NCBI RefSeq assembly: GCF_016097555.1
Contig: NC_054704.1
Span: 1,639,832-1,703,831 of the forward strand
Origin: Gigantopelta aegis
Taxonomy: Eukaryota > Mollusca > Gastropoda > Neomphalida > Peltospiridae
Direction of reading: 5' to 3'
DNA length: 64,000 nucleotides
In this document: piece by piece, positions 28,201-39,520 of the stretch
Layout: every line of letters starts with the position of its first letter
How positions within the stretch are numbered: position 1 is the first letter of the stretch
Position numbers and translations under genes: made by a program
Notes under the pieces: model-generated
The model's input: the letters and a program-made list of their open reading frames with translations, nothing else
The model's database searches: none
Told to the model about the DNA's origin: nothing

Positions 28201-30195
28201 TAACAGTCACAGGTTTGTTCTTTAGTCTTTCTTCCACGACAGTATCAGGCTTGTATTTAGTCCTTCTGTAACAGTCACAGGTTTGTTCTTTAGTCTTTCT
28301 TCCACGACAGTATCAGGCTTGTATTTAGTCCTTCTGTAACAGTCACAGGTTTGTTCTTTAGTCTTTCTTCCACGACAGTATCAGGCTTGTATTTAGTCCT
28401 TCTGTAACAGTCACAGGTTTGTTCTTTAGTCTTTCTTCCACGACAGTATCAGGCTTGTATTTAGTCCTTCTGTAACAGTCACAGGCTTGTTCTTTAGTCT
28501 TTCTTCCACGACAGTATCAGGCTTGTATTTAGTCCTTCTGTAACAGTCACAGGCTTGTTCTTTAGTCTTTCTTCCACGACAGTATCAGGCTTGTATTTAG
28601 TCCTTCTGTAACAGTCACAGGCTTGTTCTTTAGTCTTTCTTCCACGACAGTATCAGGCTTGTATTTAGTCCTTCTGTAACAGTCACAGGCTTGTTCTTTA
28701 GTCTTTCTTCCACGACAGTATCAGGCTTGTATTTAGTCCTTCTGTAACAGTCACAGGCTTGTTCTTTAGTCTTTCTTCCACGACAGTATCAGGCTTGTAT
28801 TTAGTCCTTCTGTAACAGTCACAGGCTTGTTCTTTAGTCTTTCTTCCATGACAGTATCAGGCTTGTATTTAGTCCTTCTGTAACAGTCACAGGCTTGTTC
28901 TTTAGTCTTTCTTCCATGACAGTATCATGCTTGTATTTAGTCCTTCTGTAACAGTCACAGGCTTGTTCTTTAGTCTTTCTTCCACGACAGTATCATGCTT
29001 GTATTTAGTCCTTCTGTAACAGTCACAGGTTTGTTCTTTAGTCTTTCTTCCATGACAGTATCATGCTTGTATTTAGTCCTTCTATAACAGTCACAAGTTT
29101 ATATTTGGTCCTTCCATAGCAGTGTCAGGTTTGTTCTTGGATCTTCTTTCTTTTGGGTTTGATATGGTTTGTTTGATGTCACCAATACTTCTTTTGCTTA
29201 TAGGAGTTTGTTCTAACCATTCTGTAAATCTTTCGTATTTGTCTACTACAAAGTCATTAAATAAAATACTTCCTTCCTTCCTTGTCTACTTCAAAATAAT
29301 TTTCATTTTGGATACATTTAATTCAAAAGTTTCTAAATACAACATAGTGTCTGGTATATCGAATTAAAGTTTCAACCATCCATATGACACCGTGTTTAAA
29401 ACAAAGTGGGTTTGAAATCAGTGTGTGTTGGTAAGGGCCTGAGCACGATTCCTAGCATGGTTTTAGTTCAGAGCTAACTTGCAAGGGACTGGGCGTTAGA
29501 ATCTGGTTATTTTGTATCATCACTTTTACAACAGACATAAAGTATTCGGGCGTAATCTTTCACAAGTATGTCATAATGCGATATTTATGTTACCACCTGA
29601 AGTCTACATAGTTTTTGTCTCAATAAGAACTGGGGTGACCTATTGTCCTTCCCACAGGGAACGCCTTTTTCATAGTCTGGAATTTACTACAAGTTCTTTA
29701 TTTCTGAGAGGATTGTTTTTTATATTGCACACAAACAATTGTTTCTTGTTTTATTTTTTCCAAAACACTTTTACTTTTCTTATTACGTCAAACCAAGCTG
29801 AAACTATTTTTTAAAAAACCCCAACAAAACAAAAAACATTTTTGTAGGAGGATGGGACGGACTATAGATGTCATTGACTGACGTTTGACAAGATCGAATT
29901 AAAATATTTCTGTTTGATTTCAGACGATGATTCGCTCCCTGAGCAGGAGATCGAGATACCAAAAGACGGCTGCCTGTTCAACTTCACGGCAGACGAGATG
30001 TCTATCTTCTTCCGCCATCTACGCGTCAGCGAACGGCTGGTGAAACACCTGCACAAGAAAAACGTCGACGGGAAGAGGTTTTCCAGGTTCAAGGACACGG
30101 AGCTTGACACATTGGGCATGCGCAACCCTGTCGTGACGTACTTTCGCGATAGGAGTGTCAAGAAGAGCAAACCAAAGTCCGCCTTCATTTTATGA
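12810..30195 (+). CDS. Small SAM-domain protein, 3 exons, 188 aa
   Basis: Joined exons 12810-13006, 26619-26716 and 29924-30195 give 567 nt ending in TGA. Intron phases are 2 then 1, and all junction codons (Gly, Asp) are restored. Residues 18-36 are Ser-rich ('[18 protein letters not shown]'), 71-95 are Pro-rich with PSIPPRE, an SH3-ligand-like core, and 116-177 form a SAM domain ('[20 protein letters not shown]', then [14 protein letters not shown]). The SAM aligns by eye with the C-terminal SAM of GAREM proteins, which also sits behind a Pro/Ser-rich linker. No catalytic domain or membrane segment is present, so an adaptor or oligomerisation role is inferred. The CABIT gene, carrying GAREM's other domain, follows on the same strand. 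Intron 1 is 13.6 kb and intron 2 is 3.2 kb; both contain large tandem arrays. The start ATG has a good context (AAGATGG). Confidence 0.85.
13030..13290. repeat. (ATGG/ATGA)n degenerate repeat
   Basis: Interspersed GGAT/GAAT tetranucleotide repeats just inside intron 1 of the SAM gene. The open frame rich in Trp, Met and Asp is this repeat. Confidence 0.9.
13983..14545. mobile_element. MITE-like element with inverted ends
   Basis: The left end (13983-14035) and the reverse complement of the right end (14483-14545) share 'CTGATTAAAATTAGCTC', allowing one change, and GGATCTAAC. They are diverged inverted repeats about 560 bp apart. No coding capacity is seen, and target duplications are not clear. 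Confidence 0.6.
14546..16145. other. Intron 1 of the SAM gene, no exon seen
   Basis: A G-run at about 14629-14642 and AT-rich unique-looking sequence. No phase-compatible exon with splice sites was found. Confidence 0.5.
16150..22240. repeat. Large satellite-like array, 47-bp unit
   Basis: About 130 tandem copies of a 47-bp unit containing ACACTGACAGTGGTG, TAGCTACAGTGACACCCTAA and CACAGAGT. Variant positions (GGTAAT/GTAAAT, CATAGAG/CACAGAG, CTGGCAG/CTGACAG) recur in patterns. A block from about 18845 to 20430 repeats almost exactly at 20535-22120, an offset of 1690 bp (36 units less 2 bp), so higher-order duplication has occurred. Each unit holds the octamer ACCCTAAC. The array occupies nearly half of intron 1 of the SAM gene. 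Confidence 0.97.
22250..23395. other. Intron 1 of the SAM gene, no exon seen
   Basis: AT-rich sequence after the 47-bp array. No open frame here has both a plausible splice pair and the phase needed to join exon 1 or exon 2. Confidence 0.5.
23400..23605 (-). repeat. Degraded SINE (family B)
   Basis: Reverse-strand match to family B: 'CGTGCTTATATCCAATAACG', 'GGGCACACACCTGTTATCTG' and a degraded tRNA-like head near 23560-23590. Confidence 0.65.
24645..25060. repeat. Tandem array, ~28-bp unit
   Basis: Units of TACGTGTATATTTGACTGTA plus CGTGTAAG in about 15 diverged copies. Minus-strand frames read Tyr-Thr-Arg-Thr-Tyr repeats, with no gene implied. Confidence 0.9.
25061..25235. repeat. (GT)n-rich microsatellite
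   Basis: Degenerate then pure GT run continuing from the 28-bp array. Confidence 0.9.
25230..25500. repeat. Direct duplication, ~60 bp
   Basis: 'TTCTGTCGGCATTTATCCCC' with following text occurs at about 25252 and 25430, and AAATAGGAATTTAC at 25377 and 25474, so a small segment is duplicated. Confidence 0.75.
25500..26618. other. Intron 1 of the SAM gene, no exon seen
   Basis: A (GTCC)n run near 26023-26041 is the only simple structure. The last bases form a good acceptor tract, GTTTTTTTCAG, for exon 2. Confidence 0.5.
26619..26716 (+). CDS. SAM gene, exon 2 (Pro-rich linker)
   Basis: The acceptor TTTTTTTCAG precedes one base that completes Gly66. The exon encodes residues 67-98, including PSIPPRE and QAPSPPS, and ends at CACAG|GTTTGT, phase 1. 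The last ~18 exon bases and the donor are the first copy of the 68-bp array that fills the intron. Confidence 0.85.
26690..29130. repeat. Tandem array, 68-bp unit, seeded from exon 2 end
   Basis: About 36 copies of a 68-bp unit. Each holds CTTCTGTAACAGTCACAG followed by GTTTGT or GCTTGT, which is the exon 2 end and its donor, and then 'TTTAGTCTTTCTTCCACGAC'. The unit itself looks like two diverged ~34-bp halves (TCACAGGCTTGTTCTTTAGT versus TATCAGGCTTGTATTTAGTC). First and last copies are the most diverged, and the centre is nearly homogeneous. Confidence 0.97.
29140..29923. other. Intron 2 of the SAM gene, unique part
   Basis: AT-rich, no exon seen. It ends in the acceptor TTCTGTTTGATTTCAG. 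Confidence 0.6.
29924..30195 (+). CDS. SAM gene, exon 3 (SAM domain)
   Basis: The first two bases complete Asp99. It encodes residues 100-188 with the acidic lead [11 protein letters not shown], the whole SAM domain and a basic tail ([12 protein letters not shown]) before TGA. GC content and third-position use are clearly coding-like compared with the flanks. Confidence 0.9.
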
Positions 30196-30674
30196 TTGCG
30201 ATGCTGGCAGTTGACATTTTACTGGGATTTGCGTATTAGCAACTGATCATACAGTTATACATTTACCAAAGCGTTATGCGTCATCACAAACGTGGTCGTC
30301 ATAGTGCCGTTGTGCTGACTGTTAACTGAAATTGTCTTATTAGCAACTGCATGTATTGACTTACATGGAAGAAAATACAGTTACAAAGTACCATAAGATG
30401 GTCTCCGTATTGTGTTGGCAATTAAGAGTTGTGATTCGAACTTTGCTCGTTGCCCGCTACTTCCCTGGCTCAGTAAAAATGAAGCATAACAAAAGATTAC
30501 AACAATGGCCTTCATATCGCTGTTGTTCTCACTGTATGAACAGTTTCACATTTCCTAATGGAGAACCCCTTCTGGCTTCCAAGAAAAGAGCTTCAAGAAA
30601 GCAAATTGAAAGATGGCCTTCGTATAGTGACTGTGATGGGAACACGTATTAACTAAAGAGTAACTTCACATACT

Positions 30675-30945
30675 GATTCATGGAGTCTACACATTGTCTA
30701 TCCATGGAGTCTACACATTAAGTATATGCATGGAGTCTACACATTGTCTATCCATGGAGTCTACACATTAAGTCTATCCATGGAGTCTACACATTGTGTC
30801 TATCTACGAATTCTACACATTAAGTATATGCATGAAGTCTACACATTGTCTATCCATGGAGTATACACATTGTCTATCCATGGAGTCTACACATTAAGTC
30901 TATCCATGAAGTCTACACATTGTCTATCCACGAAGTCTCACTAAA
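30675..30945. repeat. Tandem array, ~24-28-bp unit
   Basis: About 11 copies of 'CCATGGAGTCTACACATT' with GTCTAT or AAGTCTAT spacers. It starts 480 bp after the SAM gene stop and may lie in its 3' UTR. Confidence 0.9.
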
Positions 30946-31440
30946 GACTTCGCCTCCCCTAGAAGTTGTGCTCCCCTACTCCAGATATCGTTCCCATTGG
31001 CCTTGGTACGTTTCTACAAACAAATACATTAAATCCACCGCCACTTTTTACACTTTCAAATATCAAATGTCCTTATGGCAGATGTGTTCACGTTTTGTTT
31101 TGTGTGCGCTTCCTTCACTGCTTATATTTTAAACCCACATGTACACTAGTCCATGACCCCGCTCATCATGACCCACCCCCTCCAAAGACTGTCGATACTG
31201 CTCAGCATTCTGTATATCACTCACCAACATATTTATTTCACTACCTCATAATAACCTCGTAATGGCTGTTACGTGCTAATTAACCAGAAGGTGTTTTTTT
31301 TATTCTTGGCCCAAGTATTGGCATACTATTGGTTATATTAACCTGTGTGTTGATACTAAGACACATGCTGAAATAACTAACACGTAATGTAACAATGACT
31401 TAGGACAACACGACTTGCATAGTTAGGTTGATTTAACATG
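30946..31440. other. Intergenic, no gene seen
   Basis: No exon, RNA gene or transposon end is recognised on either strand. Confidence 0.5.
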
Positions 31441-31450
31441 GTAACATAAC

Positions 31451-32458
<1,008 letters not shown>

Positions 32459-32557
32459 ATGGTTACCCATCTTCATAAATCAAGGCTAATATTCGTTCCT
32501 CGTATTCAGAATACGAGGAACGAATATTAGCCTTGATTTATGAAGATGATGGTTACC
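32459..32557. repeat. Perfect 81-bp palindrome with 9-bp direct repeats
   Basis: 32468-32507 and 32509-32548 are exact reverse complements (40 bp each) around a single A at 32508. ATGGTTACC flanks it in direct orientation at 32459-32467 and 32549-32557. This looks like a foldback insertion with a 9-bp target duplication. Confidence 0.9.
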
Positions 32558-32769
32558 GGGAATGCCTTTAGCGATATGTAAACAAAGTTTGGTGCTTGGT
32601 TTGAATTGCCTATTAAAGCAGTTAACTGTTATGCATGTTTAAAATTATATTTTGTGGAACATTTGTAATGAAAACAGACAAAAACGGTGACGAATATTTA
32701 CAATTTCATGAGCGCGATACCAAAATTAGAGACGGGAACACTACTCACCAACGACCTTTTAATGCACGA

Positions 32770-33836
32770 TTAAGGTCGACGACAGTCACTTTTTGGACCC
32801 TTGTTTTGGCTTCGTACACAATAAATAAAACATATCCAACGTTAATTTTGTGATATGATATATTTGACAAAAGGTACTATTTCTTTCTTTCATATTTTAT
32901 AACTTAAAATTAATATTTTGTCCAGAATTATGAAAATTAAAAAAAAAAAAAAATACCGACCTGCAAACAGCGTTGTCTGCTTGTAAAAAACAGAATTGAC
33001 AGGGGTCAAGGTTAGTAGACTAGTTTTTATTTTAATGTTGCGAAGCATTGTAATAATATAGGTCTCACTACACAGATGTCATCTGCCATTGAAACCCATG
33101 TTAAACTGCCCAACTTCAAGCGAAGATTGCCCATAGAACGGGTTCTCGTTGGCACTAACAACATACACCATTGCAAACATACATTATATAAGCATTTATT
33201 TTCACTCCAAAATTGAGAACATTTCCGTCTCAGTTTTTTGCTATATGACCGCATCTGGCTGTAGTACCGGTCCGAATAGGTGGTTCATTAACCGATTCAC
33301 TCCGGCTGTCACTTGCGCTATATACCCATGTCCCAAAAGGTCGATGCACAATATTACAAAATAACATGGGCAAAATACAGCCAGAAGGCTTACCATTAAA
33401 CATACATATTGTTTTAATTCTTCACCATTTGCTAGAAGTGAATATGTGACCCATAACATGTGTCCCAATTAGGAACTATAGTGGACCGTCATCAATCAAC
33501 TCTCACCCGGAAGTGATCTGTGTAGTGAGACCATAGCTAATTCTGAATTTAAATGACGTCAGTATTCCATTGACGTCATTTTGCATCTCCTTACAATAAC
33601 CATAATACATGACGTTTCCTTTTTAAGAATATTGGAAAAATTCCAAAGCAAAATTGCTATTGAATTTTTTTTTAACATTACTAATGCACCTGAATGTTTT
33701 TGAACAAAATCTTGTGATTAAAAAATTGTACCTTTTACGAAATATGGATTTCAAGTGAAATTACTGTAAGATATACTATATTTATTGTCTACGAAGCCAA
33801 AACAAAGGTGCTAAAAGTGACCGTCCTCGACTTTAG
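32770..33836. mobile_element. DNA-transposon remnant with ~55-bp inverted ends
   Basis: The left end (32770-32825) and the reverse complement of the right end (33781-33836) share GTCACTTTT and 'TTGTTTTGGCTTCGTA', with ACAATAAAT, at about 80-85% identity. It is non-autonomous, with no transposase. A second element, 33061-33532, is nested inside. Confidence 0.7.
33061..33532. mobile_element. Nested MITE-like element, ~472 bp
   Basis: Inverted ends GGTCTCACTACACAGAT / ATCTGTGTAGTGAGACC match over 17 bp. It lies inside the element at 32770-33836, so it inserted later or was captured. Confidence 0.75.
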
Positions 33837-33837
33837 C

Positions 33838-34736
33838 AAAAATGACGTCGCATGCATCATCTCCTCACGTAGAAAACTTGGATGAACTGACAACCGGATT
33901 ATTCAGTGGGGCGATGATTTATGGAGGCACATTTAATATAAACTTCAACTTTTTAGCAACGAGTAAGTCCATGAACATCAATAAAACAAAACACAACGAT
34001 GACGACACAGACACTGAGTGTACAATTCTTGACATTTTTCTTCGTTGATTAAACTGGTGTGCTGAAGGTTTTGTAACGTATTACGAGCAAATTAAATATT
34101 ACATTGTTCGTGAATTTTAGCTATTGCATTATCGTTAAAAGGCATTTCAAACAATATCATTAATATTATAAGTAACCCTTCACTCACTCTTTCTTATTTC
34201 TATTTATTGTTTAAATGGAACTATATTCCTATGTGTAATAATTAGAGGTTCATCGATCCGCGTAGTAACACAGCTGACCTAGTGTAAATTGAGAAATCCC
34301 GTCATTAACTAGCAGTGTTACAATTTTTAAACTATTATTTAGAAACAAAATTCCAATTTAGGGTATGTAATAAATACAAAACTACATATATGTGGTTTTC
34401 TGATTTCTGTATTCCACGAGTGTATTTCCTGCAGGAAACCCCGATGCCGCAGGCAGAGGGGTTTCCGGCAAGAAATACACAACATTTTATTGGTTTGTAA
34501 CCATTACTTAGCAGCTGCCACCATGGTAAGGTCTAGTACTATATATGGTGATACTTTCACTTATTTTTTGTGGCTGTATCCTAAACAGATTCTGACATAA
34601 TTGTATGCCTGTGCAGGCTGAGTAGAAAATCTACTGACACAGTGGCTGGCACGTCGAAAAAAACAGAAGAGATTCTAAGAGCGTGTCTCCATATACGAGA
34701 CAGCACGCACCACAGTCTTTGCTATATACCAGCAGT
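33838..34736. other. Intergenic, one hairpin, no gene seen
   Basis: AT-rich; the only structured segment seen is the hairpin at 34420-34480. Confidence 0.5.
34420..34480. ncRNA. Candidate small hairpin (miRNA-like), unproven
   Basis: Arms 34420-34442 and 34458-34480 pair at about 20 of 23 positions around a 15-nt loop. The stem is shorter than a typical pre-miRNA with its lower stem, and no seed of a known miRNA family is recognised. It could equally be a small inverted-repeat remnant. Confidence 0.2.
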
Positions 34737-35162
34737 CCTCAATATCCAAAGTAAAGTTTGTTTTATTTAACGACGCCACTAGAGCACATTGATTTTTTTT
34801 ATCTTATCATCGGCTATTGGACGTCAAACATATGGTCATTCTGACACTGTTTTTTTTAGAGGAAACCCGCTGTCGCCACATAGGCTACTCTTTTACGACA
34901 GGCAGCAAGAGATCTTTTATTTGCGCTTCCCACAGGCAGGATAGCACAAACCATGGCCTTTGTTGAACCAGTTATAGATCACTGGTCGGTGCAAGTGGTT
35001 TACACCTACCCATTGAGCCTTGCGGAACACTCACTAAGGGTTTGGAGTCTATATCTGGATTAAAAATCCCATGCCTCGACTGGGTTCCGAACCCAGTACC
35101 TACCAGCCTTTAGACCGATGGCCTAACTACGACGCCACCGAGGCCAGTCCCTCAATATCCAG
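34737..35162 (-). mobile_element. Full-length SINE (family A) with target duplication
   Basis: The element spans 34749-35150 on the minus strand, with target duplication CCTCAATATCCA at 34737-34748 and 35151-35162. Head and body agree with the copy at 4384-4752. The tRNA-like head is at the high-coordinate end and AAATAAAACAAAC is the tail. Confidence 0.9.
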
Positions 35163-35370
35163 GTCATCTTACGACGGAAATATAGTACAAATAATAAAAA
35201 TGTAAATACACGACCATAATACAAAAAATTACCGTCGCAGATAAATTTAGGTACAGCTTTTTGCCACGGCACTATTGATTGCCGTCGTACAGCTTTTTGC
35301 CACGGCACTATTGATGGCCGTCGAGGGCTGCACCAGTCGATGGGCACTGGTTCAAACACATGGCCATAGC

Positions 35371-35387
35371 GGGGGGGGGGGGGGGGG
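35371..35387. repeat. Poly-G tract
   Basis: 17 consecutive G. Confidence 0.9.
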
Positions 35388-35700
35388 TGCAAAGTAATCC
35401 GGAAAAAAATATAGAAACTTAAAAATAATTATTTTATTAACCGTTTAAGGAGTTTACATGAGCAGGATACAGGATGCTGTCGATAGCGTTATTGTTAGTT
35501 GATATATATTACAAGTGGGTGGATTTTCCTTCTTTTTTTTTTTTATGGTGTCTCGCTATATAATTGGAGCACTTATAGGACGAATATGTTCTAAATAGTA
35601 TTGTATTTTGTTAATGCCTTTCCAAGAATATTTTTATATTTTTAACTGTCAATCTTCTTCATTAAAACTGCTTTGGACTTGATTGCTGAAGACCTCCCCA

Positions 35701-36225
35701 ACACACACACACACACACATACACACACACATACACACATATACATACACACAGACACAGACACACACACACACATACACACACACACATACACACATAT
35801 ACATACACACAGACACAGACACACACAGACACACACATACACATACACACACACACATATATATACACACAGACACACATACACACAGACACAGACAGAC
35901 AAACAGACAGACACATACATACACAGAGACACATACACACACATACACACACACACACAGAGACACACACACATACACAGAGAGACACACATACAGAGAG
36001 AAAGAGAGACACACATACACACACATACACACACACATACATACACACACACATACATACATACACACATACAGACACATACACACATAGAGACACATAC
36101 ACACACACACAGACACCTACACACACACAGATACACACACATACACACACACAGACACACACAACACATACACAACAGACACACACACACACACACATAC
36201 ATACACACACACACTCACACACACA

Positions 36226-36256
<31 letters not shown>

Positions 36257-36395
36257 TCCCACACTCATACACACACACACACACTCACATTCACACCACA
36301 CGCACACATACACACACAAACACACACACACACACACACACACTCATACACACACCACACGCGCACGCGCACGCACACACACACACAGACACTTG
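35701..36395. repeat. Degenerate (CA)n microsatellite, ~700 bp
   Basis: Almost pure purine-pyrimidine alternation (ACAC, ATAC, AGAC) with a short (CT)n island near 36226-36242. All long frames here (His/Thr or Val/Cys) are repeat artefacts. Confidence 0.97.
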
Positions 36396-36414
36396 AACAA
36401 ATTGTTAGTAACAA

Positions 36415-36701
36415 ATGATCTATCATTGGCCTCGGTGGTGTCATAGTTAAGCCAATGAACATAAGGCTGGTAGGTACAGCGTTCGCAGCCCTACCACCCA
36501 GAAGTAGTTTTAACGACTCAGTGGGTAGACCATTACACCCTCTTCTCTCTCACTAACCACATGTAACTAACGACTAACCCACTGTTCCTGAAACACAGCC
36601 CAGATAGCTGAGGTGTGTGCCCAGGACAGCGTGCTTGAACCTTAATTGAATATAAGCACGAAAATAAGTTGAAATGAAATGCAAAATGAAGATGATCTAT
36701 C
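36415..36701 (+). mobile_element. SINE (family B) with target duplication
   Basis: The tRNA-like head starts near 36428 (GGCCTCGGTGGTGTCAT) with an A-box-like region and a degraded B box. The body contains 'CCCAGATAGCTGAGGTGTGT' and the tail 'ATATAAGCACGAAAATAAG'. The target duplication is ATGATCTATC (36415-36424, 36692-36701). Confidence 0.9.
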
Positions 36702-36711
36702 GTCTAGATAA

Positions 36712-36918
36712 TCCTATCAACTTTGTGGGTTAGTTAATAGTTGGTTGGTGGTCAGTAAGATGGTGAGGAAGAAGAGGGTGTAGTAGCCTTACACCCACCC
36801 ATCGAGTCCTTAAGAACTCGCTCTGCATTGGAGCCGGTACCGGGATGCGAACCCTGGACCTACCAGCCTGTAGTCCGATGGCTTAACCACTGCGCCACAG
36901 AGGCCGGTCCTATCAACT
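36712..36918 (-). mobile_element. 5'-tRNA half of SINE (family B), inverted
   Basis: 36723-36907 on the minus strand carries the tRNA-like head (reverse complement of 'GGCTTAACCACTGCGCCAC') and the first half of family B. The duplication TCCTATCAACT flanks it (36712-36722, 36908-36918), so the truncation happened at or before insertion. Confidence 0.85.
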
Positions 36919-37585
36919 ACATGTACGCTGGTGGTTATCATACCAAGGGAGATAACTACAATTTAATGTTTCTGTTCAGTTTGTTATTTTCTTGACAGAA
37001 AGAAATATTTGTTACACAACACGTCAGTGTATTTTATCTGCTGGTGTTTGGAGTCTAATACCTACACACAGACAAATGGTGCTGTGCACCATTAAAACCT
37101 CAGAGATGCATTTAAAAATAAATTAAAACCTTTTAATTGCCATACACGTATTATTATTTTATCTGTTCATGGTTCAGTCTTGTATTCTGAACCTAAAGTG
37201 TGTCTACACCATGCTTGGTGCGTCGTTATTAACGTAATATGGCTACACATTGTTCGAATGTCGTGGTCGTATTTTGTGATGACGTAACCGGTTATGTACA
37301 GTACAGTTACTTAGAGTTCTTCCACTAACTGTCCGTAACTCGGGATGTTTCGGGATGTTTCACTTGTTTCCACATGATTCTGAAGACTAGAGACGGTTTT
37401 CTAACATGACGTCACATGTAGGCTTCCTAAAGAAATTCTAGTATTCCTAAACTGTTGGTAACATCTCCGCCAGACACTGTGGTGTTGTGATGAACACTAA
37501 TGAACTCCAAAACGTCTAGCAACAGCGTTTTGTGCCATTCTGACCTCAAGTATACCCATCGCTTGAAAACATTCATTTTCTGTAT
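36919..37585. other. Intergenic, no gene seen
   Basis: Nothing recognised apart from a tandem CGGGATGTTT doublet near 37340. Confidence 0.5.
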
Positions 37586-37587
37586 CA

Positions 37588-37880
37588 GGAAGGAAGGAAA
37601 TGTTTTATTTAACGACGCACTCAACACATTTTATTTTCGGTTATATGTTGTCAGACATATGGTTAAGGACCACACAGATATTGAGAGAGAAAACCGGCTG
37701 TCGCCACTTCATGGGCTACTCTTTTCGATTAGCAGCAAGAGATTTTTTATATACACCATCCCATAGACAGGACTGTACATACAACGGCCTTTGATGTACC
37801 AGTTGTGATATACGCAGACTGGTTGGGACGGGAAAACACCAGAGCCTATTGAGGGTGATCGATCCACTGACCTATCGCAC
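37588..37880 (-). repeat. Degraded SINE (family C-like)
   Basis: Tail 'TGTTTTATTTAACGACGCAC' and body words 'AAGGACCACACAGATATTGA' and 'CACCATCCCATAGACAGGAC' are clear. The tRNA-like head at the high-coordinate end is badly mutated. Confidence 0.75.
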
Positions 37881-38073
37881 AAAGGAACATGAATGAAATC
37901 AAGGACACCTGATTTCTATGATTAACCCTTTGTCTTCTATTGATTTTAGTGTCGGGTGGAAATTATTTTGGTGTCGGACGGAAATAACACTTCATATTGT
38001 TTTTATCATTTTAATTTTCTTGAGCAAACTTGAAGAACTTATATTATTTGTATAAATCAATATGTTATTTAAA

Positions 38074-38322
38074 GGTGTTGTCTTTAACGACACCACTAGA
38101 GCTATATGATGTCAAACATTTGGTAATTTTGACATATAGTCTTAGAGAAGAAACCTGCTACATTTTTCAACTAGTAGCAAAGGATACCACAGCCTTTGAT
38201 TTACCAGTCGTGGTGTACTGGCTGGAACGAGGAATAGCCAAATGGGCCTACCGACGGGCATCGATCCCAAACCGACCGCGCATCAAGTAAGCGCTTTACC
38301 ACTGGGCTACGTCCCGCCCCAG
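38074..38322 (-). mobile_element. SINE (family C)
   Basis: On the minus strand the head reads GGGGCGGGACGTAGCCCAGT, with an A box followed by GGTTTGGGATCGATGCCC as B-box region. The body and the tail (TAACGACACCACTAGAGC) are shared with family A. Confidence 0.85.
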
Positions 38323-38337
38323 TATGTTATTTAATGC

Positions 38338-38826
38338 TTTGAAATAGAGATGTAATTGTCAAATAGAGGTGTAATTGTCAAATAGAAATGTAATTGTCAA
38401 ATAGTGATGTAATTGTCAAATAGAGGTGTAATTGTCAAATAGTGATGTAATTGTCAAATAGAGATGTAATTGTCAAATAGTGATGTAATTGTCAAATAGA
38501 TGTAATTGTCAAAGAGTGATGTAATTGTCAAATAGAGATGTAATTGTCAAATAGTGATGTAAATAGTGATGTAATTGTCAAATAGAGATGTAATTGTCAA
38601 ATAGTGATGTAAATAGTGATGTAATTGTCAAATAGAGATGTAATTGTCAAATAGAGATGTAATTGTCAAAGAGTGATGTAAATAGTGATGTAATTGTCAA
38701 ATAGAGATGTAATTGTCAAAGAGTGATGTAATTGTCAAGTAGAGATGTAATTGTCAAATAGTGATGTAAATAGTGATGTAATTGTCAAATAGTGATGTAA
38801 TTGTCAAATAGAGATGTAATTGTCAA
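38338..38826. repeat. Tandem array, 19-bp unit
   Basis: About 26 copies of ATAGAGATGTAATTGTCAA, alternating GAGATG/GTGATG variants, plus a recurring short unit GTGATGTAAATA. Confidence 0.95.
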
Positions 38827-39520
38827 ATTTATATTTGGTTTCCACCGACACCAAAATACATCTACGTTATTCTCACTTTTCTTGAAAAAAGGCTACTAAT
38901 TCCTTATTAATATTAACATCATTCTTATAAATGTCGATTGGATTCTTTAGTCTGGTATTGACCACTTTTGAAATAGGCCGAACACATACACATACCGGTG
39001 ATGGTTCTTTGTTCCATCATGACAACGCAGGGAGCAGTATACGTTCATATGTACAAACGTCTAACTCCGTTAATGAATGTCCATCGATTCTCATATCATC
39101 TCTCTACTTAGACCAGCGACATCAGTAGGACGCGAACACCGGTCGCTCTTATTGATTCGCTTATATTTATCACGCTTTTATATTCTGTGTTGTTATTGAT
39201 TGACTTTCAAAGAATTAACAATCTAGATTTAGTCCGACAGTCGAGAGACTCAACAATGCTTATATATGTGTTTGGAAACCACACACTTTTCATGTCTCCT
39301 GTCCAGTCACACTTTCCTCACTGGTTGCAGTCTTTACTTAATACTCATACCTGTAATCTAGACTTAAATTATTCTAGTAGGTCACCTGTCGCATTACCTA
39401 CGGGAGGTAACTCGTGTATACATACCTGCTCAGGTGAGCGAAACGAGGAAGTGTTTATGACTTCAGTATTTACGTTGATCCCCCTGTGAACTGAGAAATG
39501 GGGCAGTGACGGGAACATTA
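38827..39520 (+). promoter_or_regulatory. 5' flank/UTR of the CABIT gene
   Basis: No upstream coding exon with matching phase is seen. An acceptor-like GGGGCAG at 39500-39506 could end an intron in the 5' UTR. No TATA box or initiator is convincing. Confidence 0.3.

Noticed and set aside
35642..36462. Long His/Thr-rich and Val/Cys-rich frames
   Set aside because: Simple CA/GT repeat read in several frames.
36428..36500. tRNA gene
   Set aside because: A and B boxes are present, but the arms do not fold as a tRNA and the sequence continues into a SINE body with target duplications. The same applies to the other tRNA-like heads.
39506..39520. Upstream extension of the CABIT open frame to position 39506
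   Set aside because: The first codon there is GTG; the first ATG is 39521. Non-ATG starts are not assumed in an animal gene.
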